A stretch of 64,000 bases of DNA from Lactobacillus johnsonii ATCC 33200 (GTDB lineage: Bacteria; Bacillota; Bacilli; Lactobacillales; Lactobacillaceae), in contig NZ_GG670121.1 in NCBI RefSeq assembly GCF_000159355.1, forward strand, positions 394,358-458,357, written 5' to 3'. The first letter of the stretch is position 1, and the number at the start of each line of letters is the position of its first letter. Shown here one piece after another: positions 52,740-62,557 of this stretch. Both the position numbers and the translations under genes were made by a program. Below the pieces are notes generated by a model that saw nothing but the letters and a program-made list of their open reading frames with translations, did no database searches and was not told where the DNA came from.

Positions 52740-52755
52740 TGTTTCATGTGAAACA
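52740..52755. promoter_or_regulatory. parS-like ParB-binding palindrome (best match)
   Basis: TGTTTCATGTGAAACA matches the parS consensus TGTTTCACGTGAAACA at 15 of 16 positions. It lies between converging genes, free of coding constraint, on the origin-proximal side of the window. It differs from the consensus only at the central base. Confidence 0.65.
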
Positions 52756-52758
52756 CAA

Positions 52759-52788
52759 AAAAGGCAACTTCAAATGAAGTTGCCTTTT
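52759..52788. terminator. Bidirectional terminator between Mbeg1-like gene and fructokinase
   Basis: AAAAGGCAACTTCA and TGAAGTTGCCTTTT form a 14-base stem with A and T tracts. Confidence 0.9.
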
Positions 52789-52800
52789 TACTATATATTT

Positions 52801-53685
52801 TTATTGATTTTTCAAAGCTTCCTTAGCTAGTTCAAAGTCACCTAAAGTGGCAGAACCATTATCTTCAACTGCTGGACGTACAATTAATTCGTCAACGTCT
52901 GGCGTTGCGACATAATTATTATTAAATTCTCTAAAGAATCCACGAACTTGAACCAAGTCTTGATCATTGAGTACTGATCCACCAACAACCATTACATCTG
53001 GGCGCATAGTCATGTAAGCATTGAATAATAATTGAGCTACATAGTATGAAACATAGGTAAATACCTTATGGTCTCTAGGTAGTTTTTCACCTGGAATACC
53101 AGTTCTTCCTTCTAGAGAAGGTCCAGCTGCCATTCCTTCAACACATTTATTTCCATGAAATGGACATTTCCCAGTATAGTTGTCGCCAGGGTAAGGAGTG
53201 ACTAGCATGTGGCCCATTTCTGGGTGATTATTTAAACCAATAAATCTACCTGCTTGTACCGCGCCGGCACCAATTCCTGTCCCAATTGTTACATAGAAAT
53301 AAGTCTTAGCATCATCTTTTCCACGTGCAATATACTCACCATAACAAGAAGCATTCACGTCCGTAGTCATTACCACAGGAATACCTAATTCTTTTTCAAA
53401 AGTGCCTTTAACATTGGTTCCTGACCAACCACGCTTAGGTGTATCTAAGATATAACCAAATGTTCTAGAATTTGGATTGATGTCAATTGGACCAAAAGTA
53501 CCAATTCCCAAAGCAGCTACTGGATGCTCTTTAAAGAATTCAATACTTTTTGCTAAAGTTTCTTTTGCATCTGTTGTTGGAATTCTCTTCTTAGCTACAA
53601 TTTTGCAAGTTTCTGTATCTTGAACTGCCAAGATAAATTTAGTTCCACCAGCTTCAATACTACCGACATATTTATTTTCTACCAT
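52801..53685 (-). CDS. scrK: Fructokinase (ROK family)
   Basis: This cytoplasmic sugar kinase phosphorylates fructose with ATP. The 294 residues contain the ROK start SIEAGGTKFILAV with the phosphate loop, GIGTFGPIDIN, the catalytic Asp in TTDVNASCYGEY, TIGTGIGAGAV, and the zinc-binding segment HPEMGHM...GKCPFHGNKCVEGMAAG (His and three Cys). Zinc-type ROK proteins with GPSLEGRTG are fructokinases. GAAGGTGTAAG precedes the start. It stands alone, without sucrose transport genes in the window. Confidence 0.9.
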   Translation of the reverse strand: MVENKYVGSIEAGGTKFILAVQDTETCKIVAKKRIPTTDAKETLAKSIEFFKEHPVAALGIGTFGPIDINPNSRTFGYILDTPKRGWSGTNVKGTFEKELGIPVVMTTDVNASCYGEYIARGKDDAKTYFYVTIGTGIGAGAVQAGRFIGLNNHPEMGHMLVTPYPGDNYTGKCPFHGNKCVEGMAAGPSLEGRTGIPGEKLPRDHKVFTYVSYYVAQLLFNAYMTMRPDVMVVGGSVLNDQDLVQVRGFFREFNNNYVATPDVDELIVRPAVEDNGSATLGDFELAKEALKNQ

Positions 53686-53781
53686 TCAACTTACACCTTC
53701 TCATTCACTTAACTTTACTAAAAAGATATACTTTTAACTATTATAGTATAGCCAATTAATGAAACGCTTACAAATCTTTTT

Positions 53782-55155
53782 TTAAGCCTCGCTATGTGTA
53801 TAGTCAAGATTTGAAAAACGGTTATATGGCTTAGAGAACATTAATTTAACTGTTCCACGTGTACCAGAACGGTTTTTCTCGATAATTACTTCTACTTCGC
53901 CGTTATCTTCTTCTGCTTCTACTTCGCCCTCATCATCTTCGTCGCGCTCATCACGATAATAATCATCACGATAAAGGAAGGCAACAATATCGGCATCTTG
54001 TTCAATAGACCCAGATTCACGAATATCAGATAAAACTGGACGCTTATCTTGACGTTGTTCAACTGAACGAGAAAGTTGTGAGAGGGCAATAACAGGAATA
54101 TGTAATTCTTTAGCTAATTTCTTTAATTGACGTGAAATTGCAGAAACTTCTTGTTGACGAGATTCACTGCGTGGTCCTTCAATTAGCTGCAAGTAGTCAA
54201 TTACAATTAAGCCTAAATTTCCTTTTTCTTTAGCTAATCTACGGGCTTTAGCTCGAATCTCACTCATTTTAATTCCCGGCGTATCATCAATGTAGATACT
54301 GGTATTATCTAGTGAACCAGCTGCTACAACTAGCTTACGCCACTCTTCATCAGTCAGCTGACCGGTTCTAAGATGCTGTGAATCAATTAGTCCCTCAGAA
54401 GCTAGCATTCTTTGAACTAATTGCTCAGCTCCCATTTCAAGAGAGAACATAGCAACGGTTTTGTCAGTTTTTAGTCCAACAAATTGTGCCACATTAAGAG
54501 CAAAAGCAGTTTTACCAACCCCAGGACGAGCGGCCAAGATAATTAATTCATCATCGTGAAAACCAGTTGTCATCTTATCTAATTCAGAAAATCCAGATGG
54601 TAAACCAGTCACCATATTTCCATCATCAGGAATCGAGTTAATTTCTTCCATAGCCGTGTTTAATACATCATGAATAGATTTGAACCCACCACTTGCATTA
54701 TCCTGGGAGACCCCCATTATTTGGCTTTCTGCATCATCTAAGATATCAGTTACATCATCAGAGCCTTCAATTGCATTTTGAATAATCCTTTGACTAGTAG
54801 AAATTAGATTTCTAAGAATAGCTTTTCGCTTTACAATTTTTGCGTAGTAAGTAACATGGGCTGCTGTCGGAGTTGCCATTGATAGTTCCGTAACGTAGGC
54901 AATGCCTCCAATATCATCCACTTGATTATTTTTCTTTAACTCATCTTGTAAAGTAACTGGGTCAATTACTTCCTCACGATCTGAGATATTAAGCATTGCC
55001 TGAAAAACAATTCTATTTGCATGTTCATAAAAATCATCAGGCTGTAATACATCCGAAGCATCAATAATTGCTTCGGGATCTAAAAAGACGGCCCCTAGGA
55101 CCGCCTTTTCTGCTTCACTATCATGGGGAATTTGTTGAGAAACAACATTATCCAT
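53782..55155 (-). CDS. dnaB: Replicative DNA helicase DnaB
   Basis: This hexameric helicase unwinds DNA at the replication fork. The 457 residues contain the N-terminal DnaB domain (about 8-110; IPHDSEAEKAVLGAVFLD) and a RecA-like C-terminal ATPase with Walker A ARPGVGKTAFALN (about 208-220), FSLEMGAEQLVQRM, Walker B LIVIDYLQLIEG and LSQLSRSVEQRQDKRPVLSDIRESGSIEQDAD (read in parts). It lies two bases after rplI in the conserved Firmicute order gdpP-rplI-dnaB. Length is normal. A weak parS-like site falls inside it near 53851. Confidence 0.97.
   Translation of the reverse strand: MDNVVSQQIPHDSEAEKAVLGAVFLDPEAIIDASDVLQPDDFYEHANRIVFQAMLNISDREEVIDPVTLQDELKKNNQVDDIGGIAYVTELSMATPTAAHVTYYAKIVKRKAILRNLISTSQRIIQNAIEGSDDVTDILDDAESQIMGVSQDNASGGFKSIHDVLNTAMEEINSIPDDGNMVTGLPSGFSELDKMTTGFHDDELIILAARPGVGKTAFALNVAQFVGLKTDKTVAMFSLEMGAEQLVQRMLASEGLIDSQHLRTGQLTDEEWRKLVVAAGSLDNTSIYIDDTPGIKMSEIRAKARRLAKEKGNLGLIVIDYLQLIEGPRSESRQQEVSAISRQLKKLAKELHIPVIALSQLSRSVEQRQDKRPVLSDIRESGSIEQDADIVAFLYRDDYYRDERDEDDEGEVEAEEDNGEVEVIIEKNRSGTRGTVKLMFSKPYNRFSNLDYTHSEA
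53851..53866. promoter_or_regulatory. Weak parS-like site within dnaB
   Basis: TGTTCCACGTGTACCA matches TGTTNCACGTGAAACA at all but two positions. It encodes a conserved part of dnaB, so coincidence is possible. Confidence 0.25.
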
Positions 55156-55157
55156 TA

Positions 55158-55613
55158 TTAGTCTTGCTCCGTAATGTGAACGCGAATTACTGCTTCTACG
55201 CCTTTAAATAATTTAACAGGTACATTTGTATACCCTAATGATTTAATTGGTTCTGGAAGCTCTAATTTACGCTTATCAACCTTGATTCCGTATTGCTTTT
55301 CAAGTCCTTCAACAATCTTCTTACTTGAAATAGAACCAAATAAGCGAGAATCAGTACCAGCCTTAGACTTAAAGTTAACAATAGTTTTGTCGTCTTCAAG
55401 TTTTTTCTTAATATCTTCAGCAGCAGCCTTTTCTGCTTCATAAGCATCTTTTTCAGCTTTTTGAACACGTTTTAAGGTATTTAAGTTAGAACTAGTAGCT
55501 TCTTTAGCGTATCCATTTTTAATCAAGAAGTTTTGAGCATACCCATCAGGTACGTTCTTAACTTCTCCGCGTTTACCTTTACCCTTCATGTCTTTAATAA
55601 AAATAACTTTCAT
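55158..55613 (-). CDS. rplI: Ribosomal protein L9
   Basis: This large-subunit protein binds 23S rRNA. The 151 residues start [21 protein letters not shown] with the L9 signature [13 protein letters not shown], have the long connecting helix (about 40-75) and a C-terminal domain with [11 protein letters not shown] prefer the ATG at 55613 (AGGAG eight bases upstream) over a GTG three codons earlier that is part of the ribosome binding region. It is the middle gene of gdpP-rplI-dnaB. Confidence 0.97.
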   Translation of the reverse strand: MKVIFIKDMKGKGKRGEVKNVPDGYAQNFLIKNGYAKEATSSNLNTLKRVQKAEKDAYEAEKAAAEDIKKKLEDDKTIVNFKSKAGTDSRLFGSISSKKIVEGLEKQYGIKVDKRKLELPEPIKSLGYTNVPVKLFKGVEAVIRVHITEQD

Positions 55614-55624
55614 AAGTTTCACTC

Positions 55625-57643
55625 CTATTCATTTTCTTTGAGGTAGTCATTAACTGCTTCCAAGAGCTTAACTTTAGCTTCTTCGATTGTTATCCCCTTG
55701 AGCTGAGTTGCGGCATTAGATAAGTGACCGCCTCCGCCTAGTTTCTCCATAATTACTTGAACGTTAACATTACCCATTGAACGAGCTGAGATACCAACTG
55801 CATCTTTACTCCGTCTAGTTAATGCAAAACTGGCATCTACATGTTCAAGAGATAAAGCTGTATCGGCTGCTTGAGCAGTAATAATGGGATCATAAAGCTT
55901 ATTTTCTTCACCCACTAAGAGAGCCATATCTGGTTCAATCATGTCAATCGTAGAAACTAAGTGACTTCTTTGCAAGTAATTATCGATATTTTCTTTCAAA
56001 AGTTCAGATACAACTTGCGTATCTGCTCCAATTGACCGTAAATAACTTGCTGCATCAAAAGTTCTAGTTCCAGTTCTCAAGGAGAATTCCTTTGAGTCGA
56101 CTGTAATACCAGCTAGCATAGCTGATGCTTCTAAATCAGTCAAGACACCTTCTCCGCCTTGAGGTTGGTACTCAATCATTTCAGTTACAAGCTCACAAGT
56201 CGAAGATGCATACGGCTCAATGTATACCAGCATTGGATTTTCAGGGAATTCTTCCCCGCGGCGGTGGTGATCAATAATAATTAATCGATTCTTCAACCGG
56301 TCGTAAAGTTCTGGATCATAAGTAATACTGTACTTAGAGTGATCTGTTAAAACTAGTAAAGACTCATCTGTTGCTTCTTCTAAAGCATCTTTAGGCGAAA
56401 TAAATACATCTTTATCGATACCGGCAGCTTGCATTTTAGCAATCAAACGTCCCACGTCATAATTAACGTGATCAACATCTAAAACAACACTAGCTTTTAC
56501 ACCATGAATTCGAGCAATTTTTACAATTCCAATTGCAGAGCCAATCGCATCTAAGTCAGGATTTCGATGCCCTTGAACAAAAACATGGTCAACGCCCTTA
56601 AATAATTCTACCAAGGCCTGAGAAACCATTCTAGCTCTTACCCGAGTTCGTTTCTCCATTGGATTAGATTTTCCACCATAAAAATGAGCTTCATGACCCG
56701 ATTGTTTTACAACAACTTGGTCTCCACCACGTCCTAAAGCTAAATCTAAGTTAGATTGAGCTTGATCAGCAATTTCATTTAAGCTTTCTGAGCCAAATGC
56801 AATCCCAATAGACAAGGTCAATGGCATATTCTTTCGACTTGATTCAGTTCTAACTTTATCCAAAATAGAGAACTTATCTTCTTCCATCTTGGCCAAATCA
56901 TGCATATGCGTCAACAAAATAAAGTGATCTTCATCAATACGCTTAAGATATGAATTAAATTGTCCAGCGTAATTGCTGAGGGCATTTTGGACATATGAAC
57001 TCATATTTGTTAAGTTCTGATCACTCATAGATTGACTTAATTCATCATAATTATCAATAAATATTAAGCCAATTGCTAATCTCTCCTGTTTATACTTTTC
57101 CTCAATATTGGCATAGAGCGTAATATCAAGTAAATATACGACACCCAAGTCATCTTGGACAACCATTTCAAACTTTCGGTCGCCCCATTTAATAATTTTA
57201 TTTTGATTGCTATTTGACTTAATAGCATCATCAACATATTTAGCTAACTCTTTATCTACTGACGAGATAGAAGAGCCAATAATATCTTTACCATGCAAAT
57301 ACATTTGCAGATAAGGATTAATCCATTGAATTTGTCGATCTTTATCATAAAGCATAATTCCGAGAGGCATTTTAATCATAGCCTCTTGTTCCCCACGCTT
57401 TATGCGGTATGAAAGATTAGCAGCATAATTATTAGTATTCCCAGCTAGAACATAAATTCCATATATTACAAAAATAATTGTTAAGATGAACAGCAGCACC
57501 ATAGCAAGTCCAAAAAGTGGACTAATTAATGTCCCAATAATCGCTCCTAATAAGGATAAAACAAGGACAATAATCAATGATGCTGTTAAACGTGTATCTT
57601 TAACAAATTCAGGCAATTCTAATTTGCGTAAAAAGCCTTTCAT
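55625..57643 (-). CDS. gdpP: Cyclic-di-AMP phosphodiesterase GdpP
   Basis: This membrane-bound phosphodiesterase degrades the second messenger c-di-AMP, tuning potassium, osmotic and cell-wall homeostasis. The 672 residues contain two N-terminal membrane helices (about 18-65), a PAS-like domain (about 85-160), a degenerate GGDEF domain (about 170-300), a DHH domain ([15 protein letters not shown] near 350; ITDHS and [11 protein letters not shown]) and a C-terminal DHHA1 domain ending [15 protein letters not shown]. All DHH catalytic motifs are intact. It is the first gene of the gdpP-rplI-dnaB operon; rplI starts about 11 bases after its stop. Confidence 0.97.
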   Translation of the reverse strand: MKGFLRKLELPEFVKDTRLTASLIIVLVLSLLGAIIGTLISPLFGLAMVLLFILTIIFVIYGIYVLAGNTNNYAANLSYRIKRGEQEAMIKMPLGIMLYDKDRQIQWINPYLQMYLHGKDIIGSSISSVDKELAKYVDDAIKSNSNQNKIIKWGDRKFEMVVQDDLGVVYLLDITLYANIEEKYKQERLAIGLIFIDNYDELSQSMSDQNLTNMSSYVQNALSNYAGQFNSYLKRIDEDHFILLTHMHDLAKMEEDKFSILDKVRTESSRKNMPLTLSIGIAFGSESLNEIADQAQSNLDLALGRGGDQVVVKQSGHEAHFYGGKSNPMEKRTRVRARMVSQALVELFKGVDHVFVQGHRNPDLDAIGSAIGIVKIARIHGVKASVVLDVDHVNYDVGRLIAKMQAAGIDKDVFISPKDALEEATDESLLVLTDHSKYSITYDPELYDRLKNRLIIIDHHRRGEEFPENPMLVYIEPYASSTCELVTEMIEYQPQGGEGVLTDLEASAMLAGITVDSKEFSLRTGTRTFDAASYLRSIGADTQVVSELLKENIDNYLQRSHLVSTIDMIEPDMALLVGEENKLYDPIITAQAADTALSLEHVDASFALTRRSKDAVGISARSMGNVNVQVIMEKLGGGGHLSNAATQLKGITIEEAKVKLLEAVNDYLKENE

Positions 57644-57713
57644 TGAAATTCCTTCCTGTTTATAGCATTAATATCATCAAAAATAATATACTGCATCATT
57701 TTATATTATACAT

Positions 57714-57751
57714 CAAAAAATGCTTGCTTATCATCTAAGCTAAGCAAGCAT
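57714..57751 (-). terminator. Terminator of the CorA-like gene
   Basis: ATGCTTGCTTA and TAAGCAAGCAT form an 11-base stem with a ten-base loop, followed by six T on the minus strand. Confidence 0.85.
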
Positions 57752-58668
57752 CAGAGCATGTTATGTCGACGTAAATACCAAAGCAAAATTGCCATTACAA
57801 TAATCGAACCTACAGTAATTATCACCCAGTCAAATGGATTATGAAAAATAGGCAAATCAACATTCATCCCAAAGAATCCTGTTACAATAGTTGGAATTGT
57901 TAAAAGAAGTGACCATACAGTCAAAAACTGCATGGTATTGTTTAAGTTATTATTCAGAATGTTGTTGGACGTCTTAGAGATTTCTTCAGTCACTTCACTA
58001 TAAATTTTGATCATTTGTGAAGATTGCTGAACTTCAATGATAATATCGTCACACATTTCCTCTTCAGAAGCATTCATATGAAGTCCTGATTTTTTATTTT
58101 TTAGACTTTCAAGCATCATTAGATTAGTTCTAATTGAACTAGATAAATAAACCAAACTTTTTTCAACTTGTGATAATTCTTGTAAGTCTTTATTATGAAT
58201 TCGCTCACTTAAGTTATTATCTAAAACTAATCGTTGAATGTTTAGCTGGCTAAGTGCCCTTTGAAAGTATTTCGTAACGGCAAAAAGAATAGCAAAAATC
58301 AATTCTTTTTCACTATGAATATGCTCATCGGGGCGTTGCCTAAATTCTTCAATCATATAAGTTGTATCAGGAGAATGAACAGTAAAAAGCGTATGATCGA
58401 CCATTAAAAACTTAATTGGTAAAGTCGTAAAATGATCTGCATCAGCTGTTGGCCAAACTGGAACATCGTAAACCAACAAATCACTGTTAGTAATATAATC
58501 ATGATCAAAGTGAGGACGTTCGTGAAGGTCGGTAATATAAGAGATAATCTCTGATGTCAAATCAAAATCATCTTTTAATAATCTAATATCATGATCGTCA
58601 CAGTTATAAATATCGTACCATTTGTAGTCAAAATCAATGTTTCCGGCTAGTTTTTGCTTAATAATCAT
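57751..58668 (-). CDS. CorA-family divalent metal transporter
   Basis: This is a homopentameric Mg2+ or related metal channel of the MIT family. The 305 residues contain a cytoplasmic alpha/beta N-terminal domain, a long helical stalk (about 150-240) and two C-terminal membrane helices joined by the selectivity motif GFFGMNVDLP (GMN near residue 270). The tail is basic (WYLRRHNML). AGGGATTGTC before the start is a moderate ribosome binding site. It lies between gdpP and the rpsF-ssb-rpsR operon with its own terminator. Confidence 0.9.
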   Translation of the reverse strand: MIIKQKLAGNIDFDYKWYDIYNCDDHDIRLLKDDFDLTSEIISYITDLHERPHFDHDYITNSDLLVYDVPVWPTADADHFTTLPIKFLMVDHTLFTVHSPDTTYMIEEFRQRPDEHIHSEKELIFAILFAVTKYFQRALSQLNIQRLVLDNNLSERIHNKDLQELSQVEKSLVYLSSSIRTNLMMLESLKNKKSGLHMNASEEEMCDDIIIEVQQSSQMIKIYSEVTEEISKTSNNILNNNLNNTMQFLTVWSLLLTIPTIVTGFFGMNVDLPIFHNPFDWVIITVGSIIVMAILLWYLRRHNML

Positions 58669-58714
58669 GACAATCCCTCCATTTACTTCTTTTATAATAC
58701 CGCAAAAAACAAAA

Positions 58715-58745
58715 TAAAAAGAGTAGCATAAGCTACTCTTTTTAT
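58715..58745 (-). terminator. Terminator of the rpsF-ssb-rpsR operon
   Basis: AAAAAGAGTAGC and GCTACTCTTTTT form the stem around a short loop, with a T-rich tail on the minus strand below rpsR. Confidence 0.83.
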
Positions 58746-58761
58746 TAATTGTGATCTGTTA

Positions 58762-58998
58762 TTAGTCTTCTGCGACGAATGGCAATAAGCCCATAACACG
58801 AGCTCTCTTAATAGCAACAGTCAACTTACGTTGATTCTTTGCGCTAGTGCCAGTGACACGACGTGGTAAGATCTTACCTCTTTCAGAGATAAAACGTTTC
58901 AACAAATCAACATCCTTGTAGTCGATGTAGTCAATGTGGTTAGCTGCAATAAAGTCAACCTTACGACGACGACGGCCACCTCTTCTTTGTTGAGCCAT
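58762..58998 (-). CDS. rpsR: Ribosomal protein S18
   Basis: This small-subunit protein pairs with S6 on 16S rRNA. The 78 residues have a basic Arg-rich N-terminus ([14 protein letters not shown]), then [28 protein letters not shown], the S18 signature, and the end [13 protein letters not shown]. It is the last gene of rpsF-ssb-rpsR. AGAAAGGATC precedes the start. Confidence 0.98.
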   Translation of the reverse strand: MAQQRRGGRRRRKVDFIAANHIDYIDYKDVDLLKRFISERGKILPRRVTGTSAKNQRKLTVAIKRARVMGLLPFVAED

Positions 58999-59022
58999 AT
59001 CAAAGATCCTTTCTAATTAAAA

Positions 59023-59541
59023 TTAAAATGGGAGATCATCATCTGAGATGTCAATTGTGCTACCGGAATCTGCAAATGGATCTTGCGGTTTATTGCTTTC
59101 TCCACTAGCAGGAGCATTGTTCATGCTTGGTGCACTTGATCCACCAAAATTATTGGTACTTGGAGCATTTCCTCCTTGGGGAGCAAAATTGCCACCATTA
59201 GTTTGACGATTCTCACGATCACGACGTGATTCTAGTAAAGAGAAATTATCAACAATGACTTCAGTCACGTATACTCTCTTACCGTCTTTATCATCGTACG
59301 TTCTAGTTTGAATCCGACCTTGAATACCAACTAATGAACCCTTTGAAGTAAAGTTAGCAAAATTTTCTGCTGCTTTACGCCAAATTACACAGTTGATGAA
59401 ATCAGCACCACGTTCACCTTGACTATTGGTATATTGACGGTCAACAGCTAGAGTAAACGTAGCAACTGAGATTCCACTCCCGGTTGTACGTAAATCAGGA
59501 TCACGTGTTAAACGGCCAACAAGTACAACATTATTAATCAT
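59023..59541 (-). CDS. ssb: Single-stranded DNA-binding protein
   Basis: This essential replication protein has 172 residues with an OB fold at the N-terminus ([64 protein letters not shown], read in parts). A Gly/Asn/Pro-rich linker (about 110-160) leads to the acidic C-terminal tip ISDDDLPF, which recruits replication partners. It sits between rpsF and rpsR in the standard Firmicute order. Confidence 0.98.
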   Translation of the reverse strand: MINNVVLVGRLTRDPDLRTTGSGISVATFTLAVDRQYTNSQGERGADFINCVIWRKAAENFANFTSKGSLVGIQGRIQTRTYDDKDGKRVYVTEVIVDNFSLLESRRDRENRQTNGGNFAPQGGNAPSTNNFGGSSAPSMNNAPASGESNKPQDPFADSGSTIDISDDDLPF

Positions 59542-59574
59542 ACTTTTGTCCCCTTCCTAATTCACGAAAACAAA

Positions 59575-59871
59575 TTACTTGTCTAATTTTACAGTCATTG
59601 AACGTAAAATTTGGTTATCAATACGAGAAAGACGACCAAATTCATCAACTGGTTCAGAGTTTTCTGCAACGAAAGTCATAATGTGATAAGTACCTTCACG
59701 GTATTTTTCAATTTCGTATGCGAAACGTCTCTTACCCCAATCTTTAGATTCAAGTTCTTCAGCACCGTTGTCAGTAACAACTTTATCGAAACGATCGATC
59801 AATGCTTTCTTTGAATCTTCGTCAATATCAGGCTTGATGATGTAAGTAACTTCGTACTTAGTTTTTGCCAT
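59575..59871 (-). CDS. rpsF: Ribosomal protein S6
   Basis: This small-subunit protein has 98 residues with the S6 ferredoxin-like fold: [16 protein letters not shown], the S6 signature [24 protein letters not shown], and the C-terminal [14 protein letters not shown] strong AGGAGG precedes the ATG. It heads the rpsF-ssb-rpsR operon. The leader upstream can fold into hairpins. Confidence 0.98.
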   Translation of the reverse strand: MAKTKYEVTYIIKPDIDEDSKKALIDRFDKVVTDNGAEELESKDWGKRRFAYEIEKYREGTYHIMTFVAENSEPVDEFGRLSRIDNQILRSMTVKLDK

Positions 59872-59965
59872 AATAATTGCACCTCCTCTTGGACTAAATG
59901 GTTCTTGTTAAAATCAAGAACAAGGAGTAATGAATAATATTACTCACAATGCTTGATTTTATCAC
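59872..59965 (-). promoter_or_regulatory. Structured leader of the rpsF operon
   Basis: GTTCTTG (59901-59907) and CAAGAAC (59915-59921) form a tight hairpin about 30 bases before the rpsF start. Upstream of it, GAGTAATATTATTCATTACTC can fold as a second one. In many bacteria S6:S18 binds a leader upstream of rpsF; I could not match the known CCG-type binding motif here, so regulation is only suggested. Confidence 0.3.
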
Positions 59966-59971
59966 ATAAAC

Positions 59972-60052
59972 AAAAAATTACCAAATATTTTTTCACGTGA
60001 TCCTGAGTTTCATTACTCAATTATTATTACGCAAAAAATTTGGTAATTTTTT
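59972..60052 (-). terminator. Terminator of gyrA
   Basis: AAAAAATTACCAAAT and ATTTGGTAATTTTTT form a 15-base perfect stem with a long loop of about 51 bases. The loop contains TTTCACGTGA, half of a parS motif. Confidence 0.7.
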
Positions 60053-60057
60053 ATTTA

Positions 60058-62547
60058 TTAATTTTCTTTTACTGGTTCTTCTTCAGCAGTGCTTTCTTCG
60101 TCTTCATCACTAGCTTTAGGAACGGCAGTAATACTTGCTACTTGTGCACCATCGTCAACCTTGATTAAACGTACACCCAATGTAGCTCTTCCAGTTTGAG
60201 AAACATCGTCCACATCAAATCGAATCATGACTCCCGCACTGGTAATTAGCATAATATCTTCATCGCCATTAACTACTGTTACACCGGCTAAAGGACCGTT
60301 CTTTTCAGTAATATTTGCAGTCTTAATTCCTTTACCGCCACGTCCCTTAACTGGGTATTCAGAAGCTGCAGTACGTTTTCCATATCCTTTTTCAGAAATT
60401 ACTAATACTTCTGAATCAGGTTCTAGAATATCAGATCCAACGACATAATCGTTATCTCTTAAATTGATTCCACGGACACCAGCTGCTGTTCTTCCCATCG
60501 AACGAACATCTTTTTCATTAAAGGTAACTGCATAACCTAAATGGGTACCGATAATAATATTTTGTTTTCCATCGGTAGTTAAAACATTATTCAGTTCATC
60601 CCCGTCTCGCAAAGTTAAGGCAATTAACCCACTTCGACGAATATTCTGGAATTCACTGACTTTTGTTCTTTTAACTGTTCCCATCTTAGTAACAAAGAAG
60701 AGATAGTTATCGTCCGCTCCTTCGGGTACATTGATTACAGCTTGAATTTTTTCACCTTTATCAAGTTCCAGTAGGTTAACTATTGGCAAGCCTTTAGCAT
60801 TTCTTCCAAATTCTGGAATTTCATAAGCTTTCTTTGAGTAAACCTTCCCTAAGTTAGTGAAGAATAGTAAAAAGTCATGGGTACTTGAGAAGATTAAATG
60901 ATTGATGAAATCATCATCTTGCACTCCCATTCCCTTTATTCCACGCCCACCACGGTTTTGAACCTTGAATTCATCCGCTGACATACGCTTAATGTAGCCA
61001 TTATGAGTTAGAGTTAAAAGAACATCTTTTTGTTCAATTAAATCTTCATCTTCAATTGAAACTGCTTCACCTTCGGCAATCTTAGTACGACGATCATCAC
61101 CAAAACGCTTTTGAATATCAAGTAACTCGTTATAAATAATCTCATCAATTCGTTCTGGTTTAGCTAAGATATCTTTGTAATCTGCTATTTTTGCTTTCAA
61201 ATCTTGATATTCAGCTTCAATTTTATCGCGCTCTAAGCCTGTTAAACGCACCAATCTCATATCTAAAATAGCTTGAGATTGACGATCGTCTAAGCCAAAG
61301 TTTTGAATTAATTGTGCCTTAGCAATATCACTATTTTGTGAACCGCGAATAATCTTAATGATCTCATCAATATGATCAAGGGCAATTCTTAATCCAGCTA
61401 AAATATGTGCTCTCGCTTCAGCCTTCTTTAATTCAAACTTAGTTCTACGGGTAATAACATCTTCTTGGTGGTGAAGGTAGTACTCAAGCATTTGCTTCAA
61501 GGTTAAGAAATGAGGGGCACCATTAACGATGGCCACCATATTCATTCCGAAGTTTGCTTGCATTTGGGTTTCTTTAAATAAATTATTCAAAACCACACTA
61601 GCACTTGCATCGCGGCGAATATCAATGGTAATTCTCATACCAGTCTGATCTGATTCATCCCGTACACCAGTAATACCATCAATTGTCTTTTCACGGGCTA
61701 AATCAGCTATCTTTTTAACTAATTCAGCCTTATTTACTAAATAAGGAAGTTCCGTAACTACAATTCGCTCGCGACCATTTTTTTCAGTTTCAATCTCGGT
61801 CTTTGCCCGAACAATGATATTTCCTTTTCCGGTTTCATAGGCACGGTAAATACCTCCGCGTCCCATCACAATTCCACCAGTTGGAAAATCTGGACCAGGA
61901 ATAACTTTCATTAAATCCTTGGTAGTAACATCGGGGTTATCCATCAACATGTGAATGCCGCGAATTACTTCTGCCAAATTATGTGGCGGAATATTTGTTG
62001 TCATACCAACAGCAATACCACTAGCACCATTAACAAGTAAATTAGGAATTCGTGCTGGCAATACTACTGGTTCATTTTCTGTATCATCGTAGTTACGTTG
62101 CCAATCAATAGTTTCTTTATTGATATCACGAAGCATTTCAACCGCAATTTTGCTCATCTTTGCCTCGGTATAACGCATTGCGGCTGGTTCATCCCCATCG
62201 ACAGAACCAAAATTTCCGTGTCCATCAACTAACATGTAACGATATGAAAAGTCTTGGGCCATATGGGCCATAGCTAAATAGATTGAAGAGTCACCATGCG
62301 GGTGGAATTTACCCATAACTTCCCCAACAATTCTAGCACTCTTCTTATATTGCTTATCGGGTGTAACTCCTAATTCATGCATTCCGTAAAGAATACGACG
62401 TTGTACAGGCTTTAGACCATCTCGAACATCAGGTAGGGCACGAGCCACAATAACCGACATAGCATAATCTAAGAATGATGTACGCATGGTATGGGTTAAA
62501 TCAACATTACGTATTCTGTGATCTTGAGGTTGATTTTCGTTAGCCAT
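60058..62547 (-). CDS. gyrA: DNA gyrase subunit A
   Basis: This is the DNA-cleaving subunit of gyrase, which introduces negative supercoils. The 829 residues contain the winged-helix and tower domains with the active-site Tyr in [11 protein letters not shown] (about residue 124) and the quinolone region [10 protein letters not shown] with Ser at the usual resistance position, so no obvious quinolone-resistance change there. The C-terminal beta-pinwheel has the GyrA box [11 protein letters not shown]. The acidic tail ([18 protein letters not shown]) is typical. It follows gyrB by ten bases. AGGAGGC precedes the start. Confidence 0.98.
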   Translation of the reverse strand: MANENQPQDHRIRNVDLTHTMRTSFLDYAMSVIVARALPDVRDGLKPVQRRILYGMHELGVTPDKQYKKSARIVGEVMGKFHPHGDSSIYLAMAHMAQDFSYRYMLVDGHGNFGSVDGDEPAAMRYTEAKMSKIAVEMLRDINKETIDWQRNYDDTENEPVVLPARIPNLLVNGASGIAVGMTTNIPPHNLAEVIRGIHMLMDNPDVTTKDLMKVIPGPDFPTGGIVMGRGGIYRAYETGKGNIIVRAKTEIETEKNGRERIVVTELPYLVNKAELVKKIADLAREKTIDGITGVRDESDQTGMRITIDIRRDASASVVLNNLFKETQMQANFGMNMVAIVNGAPHFLTLKQMLEYYLHHQEDVITRRTKFELKKAEARAHILAGLRIALDHIDEIIKIIRGSQNSDIAKAQLIQNFGLDDRQSQAILDMRLVRLTGLERDKIEAEYQDLKAKIADYKDILAKPERIDEIIYNELLDIQKRFGDDRRTKIAEGEAVSIEDEDLIEQKDVLLTLTHNGYIKRMSADEFKVQNRGGRGIKGMGVQDDDFINHLIFSSTHDFLLFFTNLGKVYSKKAYEIPEFGRNAKGLPIVNLLELDKGEKIQAVINVPEGADDNYLFFVTKMGTVKRTKVSEFQNIRRSGLIALTLRDGDELNNVLTTDGKQNIIIGTHLGYAVTFNEKDVRSMGRTAAGVRGINLRDNDYVVGSDILEPDSEVLVISEKGYGKRTAASEYPVKGRGGKGIKTANITEKNGPLAGVTVVNGDEDIMLITSAGVMIRFDVDDVSQTGRATLGVRLIKVDDGAQVASITAVPKASDEDEESTAEEEPVKEN

Positions 62548-62557
62548 CTAAAGCCTC

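Noticed and set aside
53758-53775. ATGAAACGCTTACAAAT upstream of fructokinase as a cre site.
   Set aside because: The invariant TG is misplaced by one base, giving two mismatches to the cre consensus at constrained positions.
59872-59965. A confirmed S6:S18 autoregulatory RNA motif.
   Set aside because: Hairpins exist, but the known CCG-type binding bulge could not be recognised, so only a low-confidence leader is reported.
59987-60002. TTTTTCACGTGATCCT in the gyrA terminator loop as a parS site.
   Set aside because: Only the left half matches; 12 of 16 positions is within what AT-rich DNA gives by chance.
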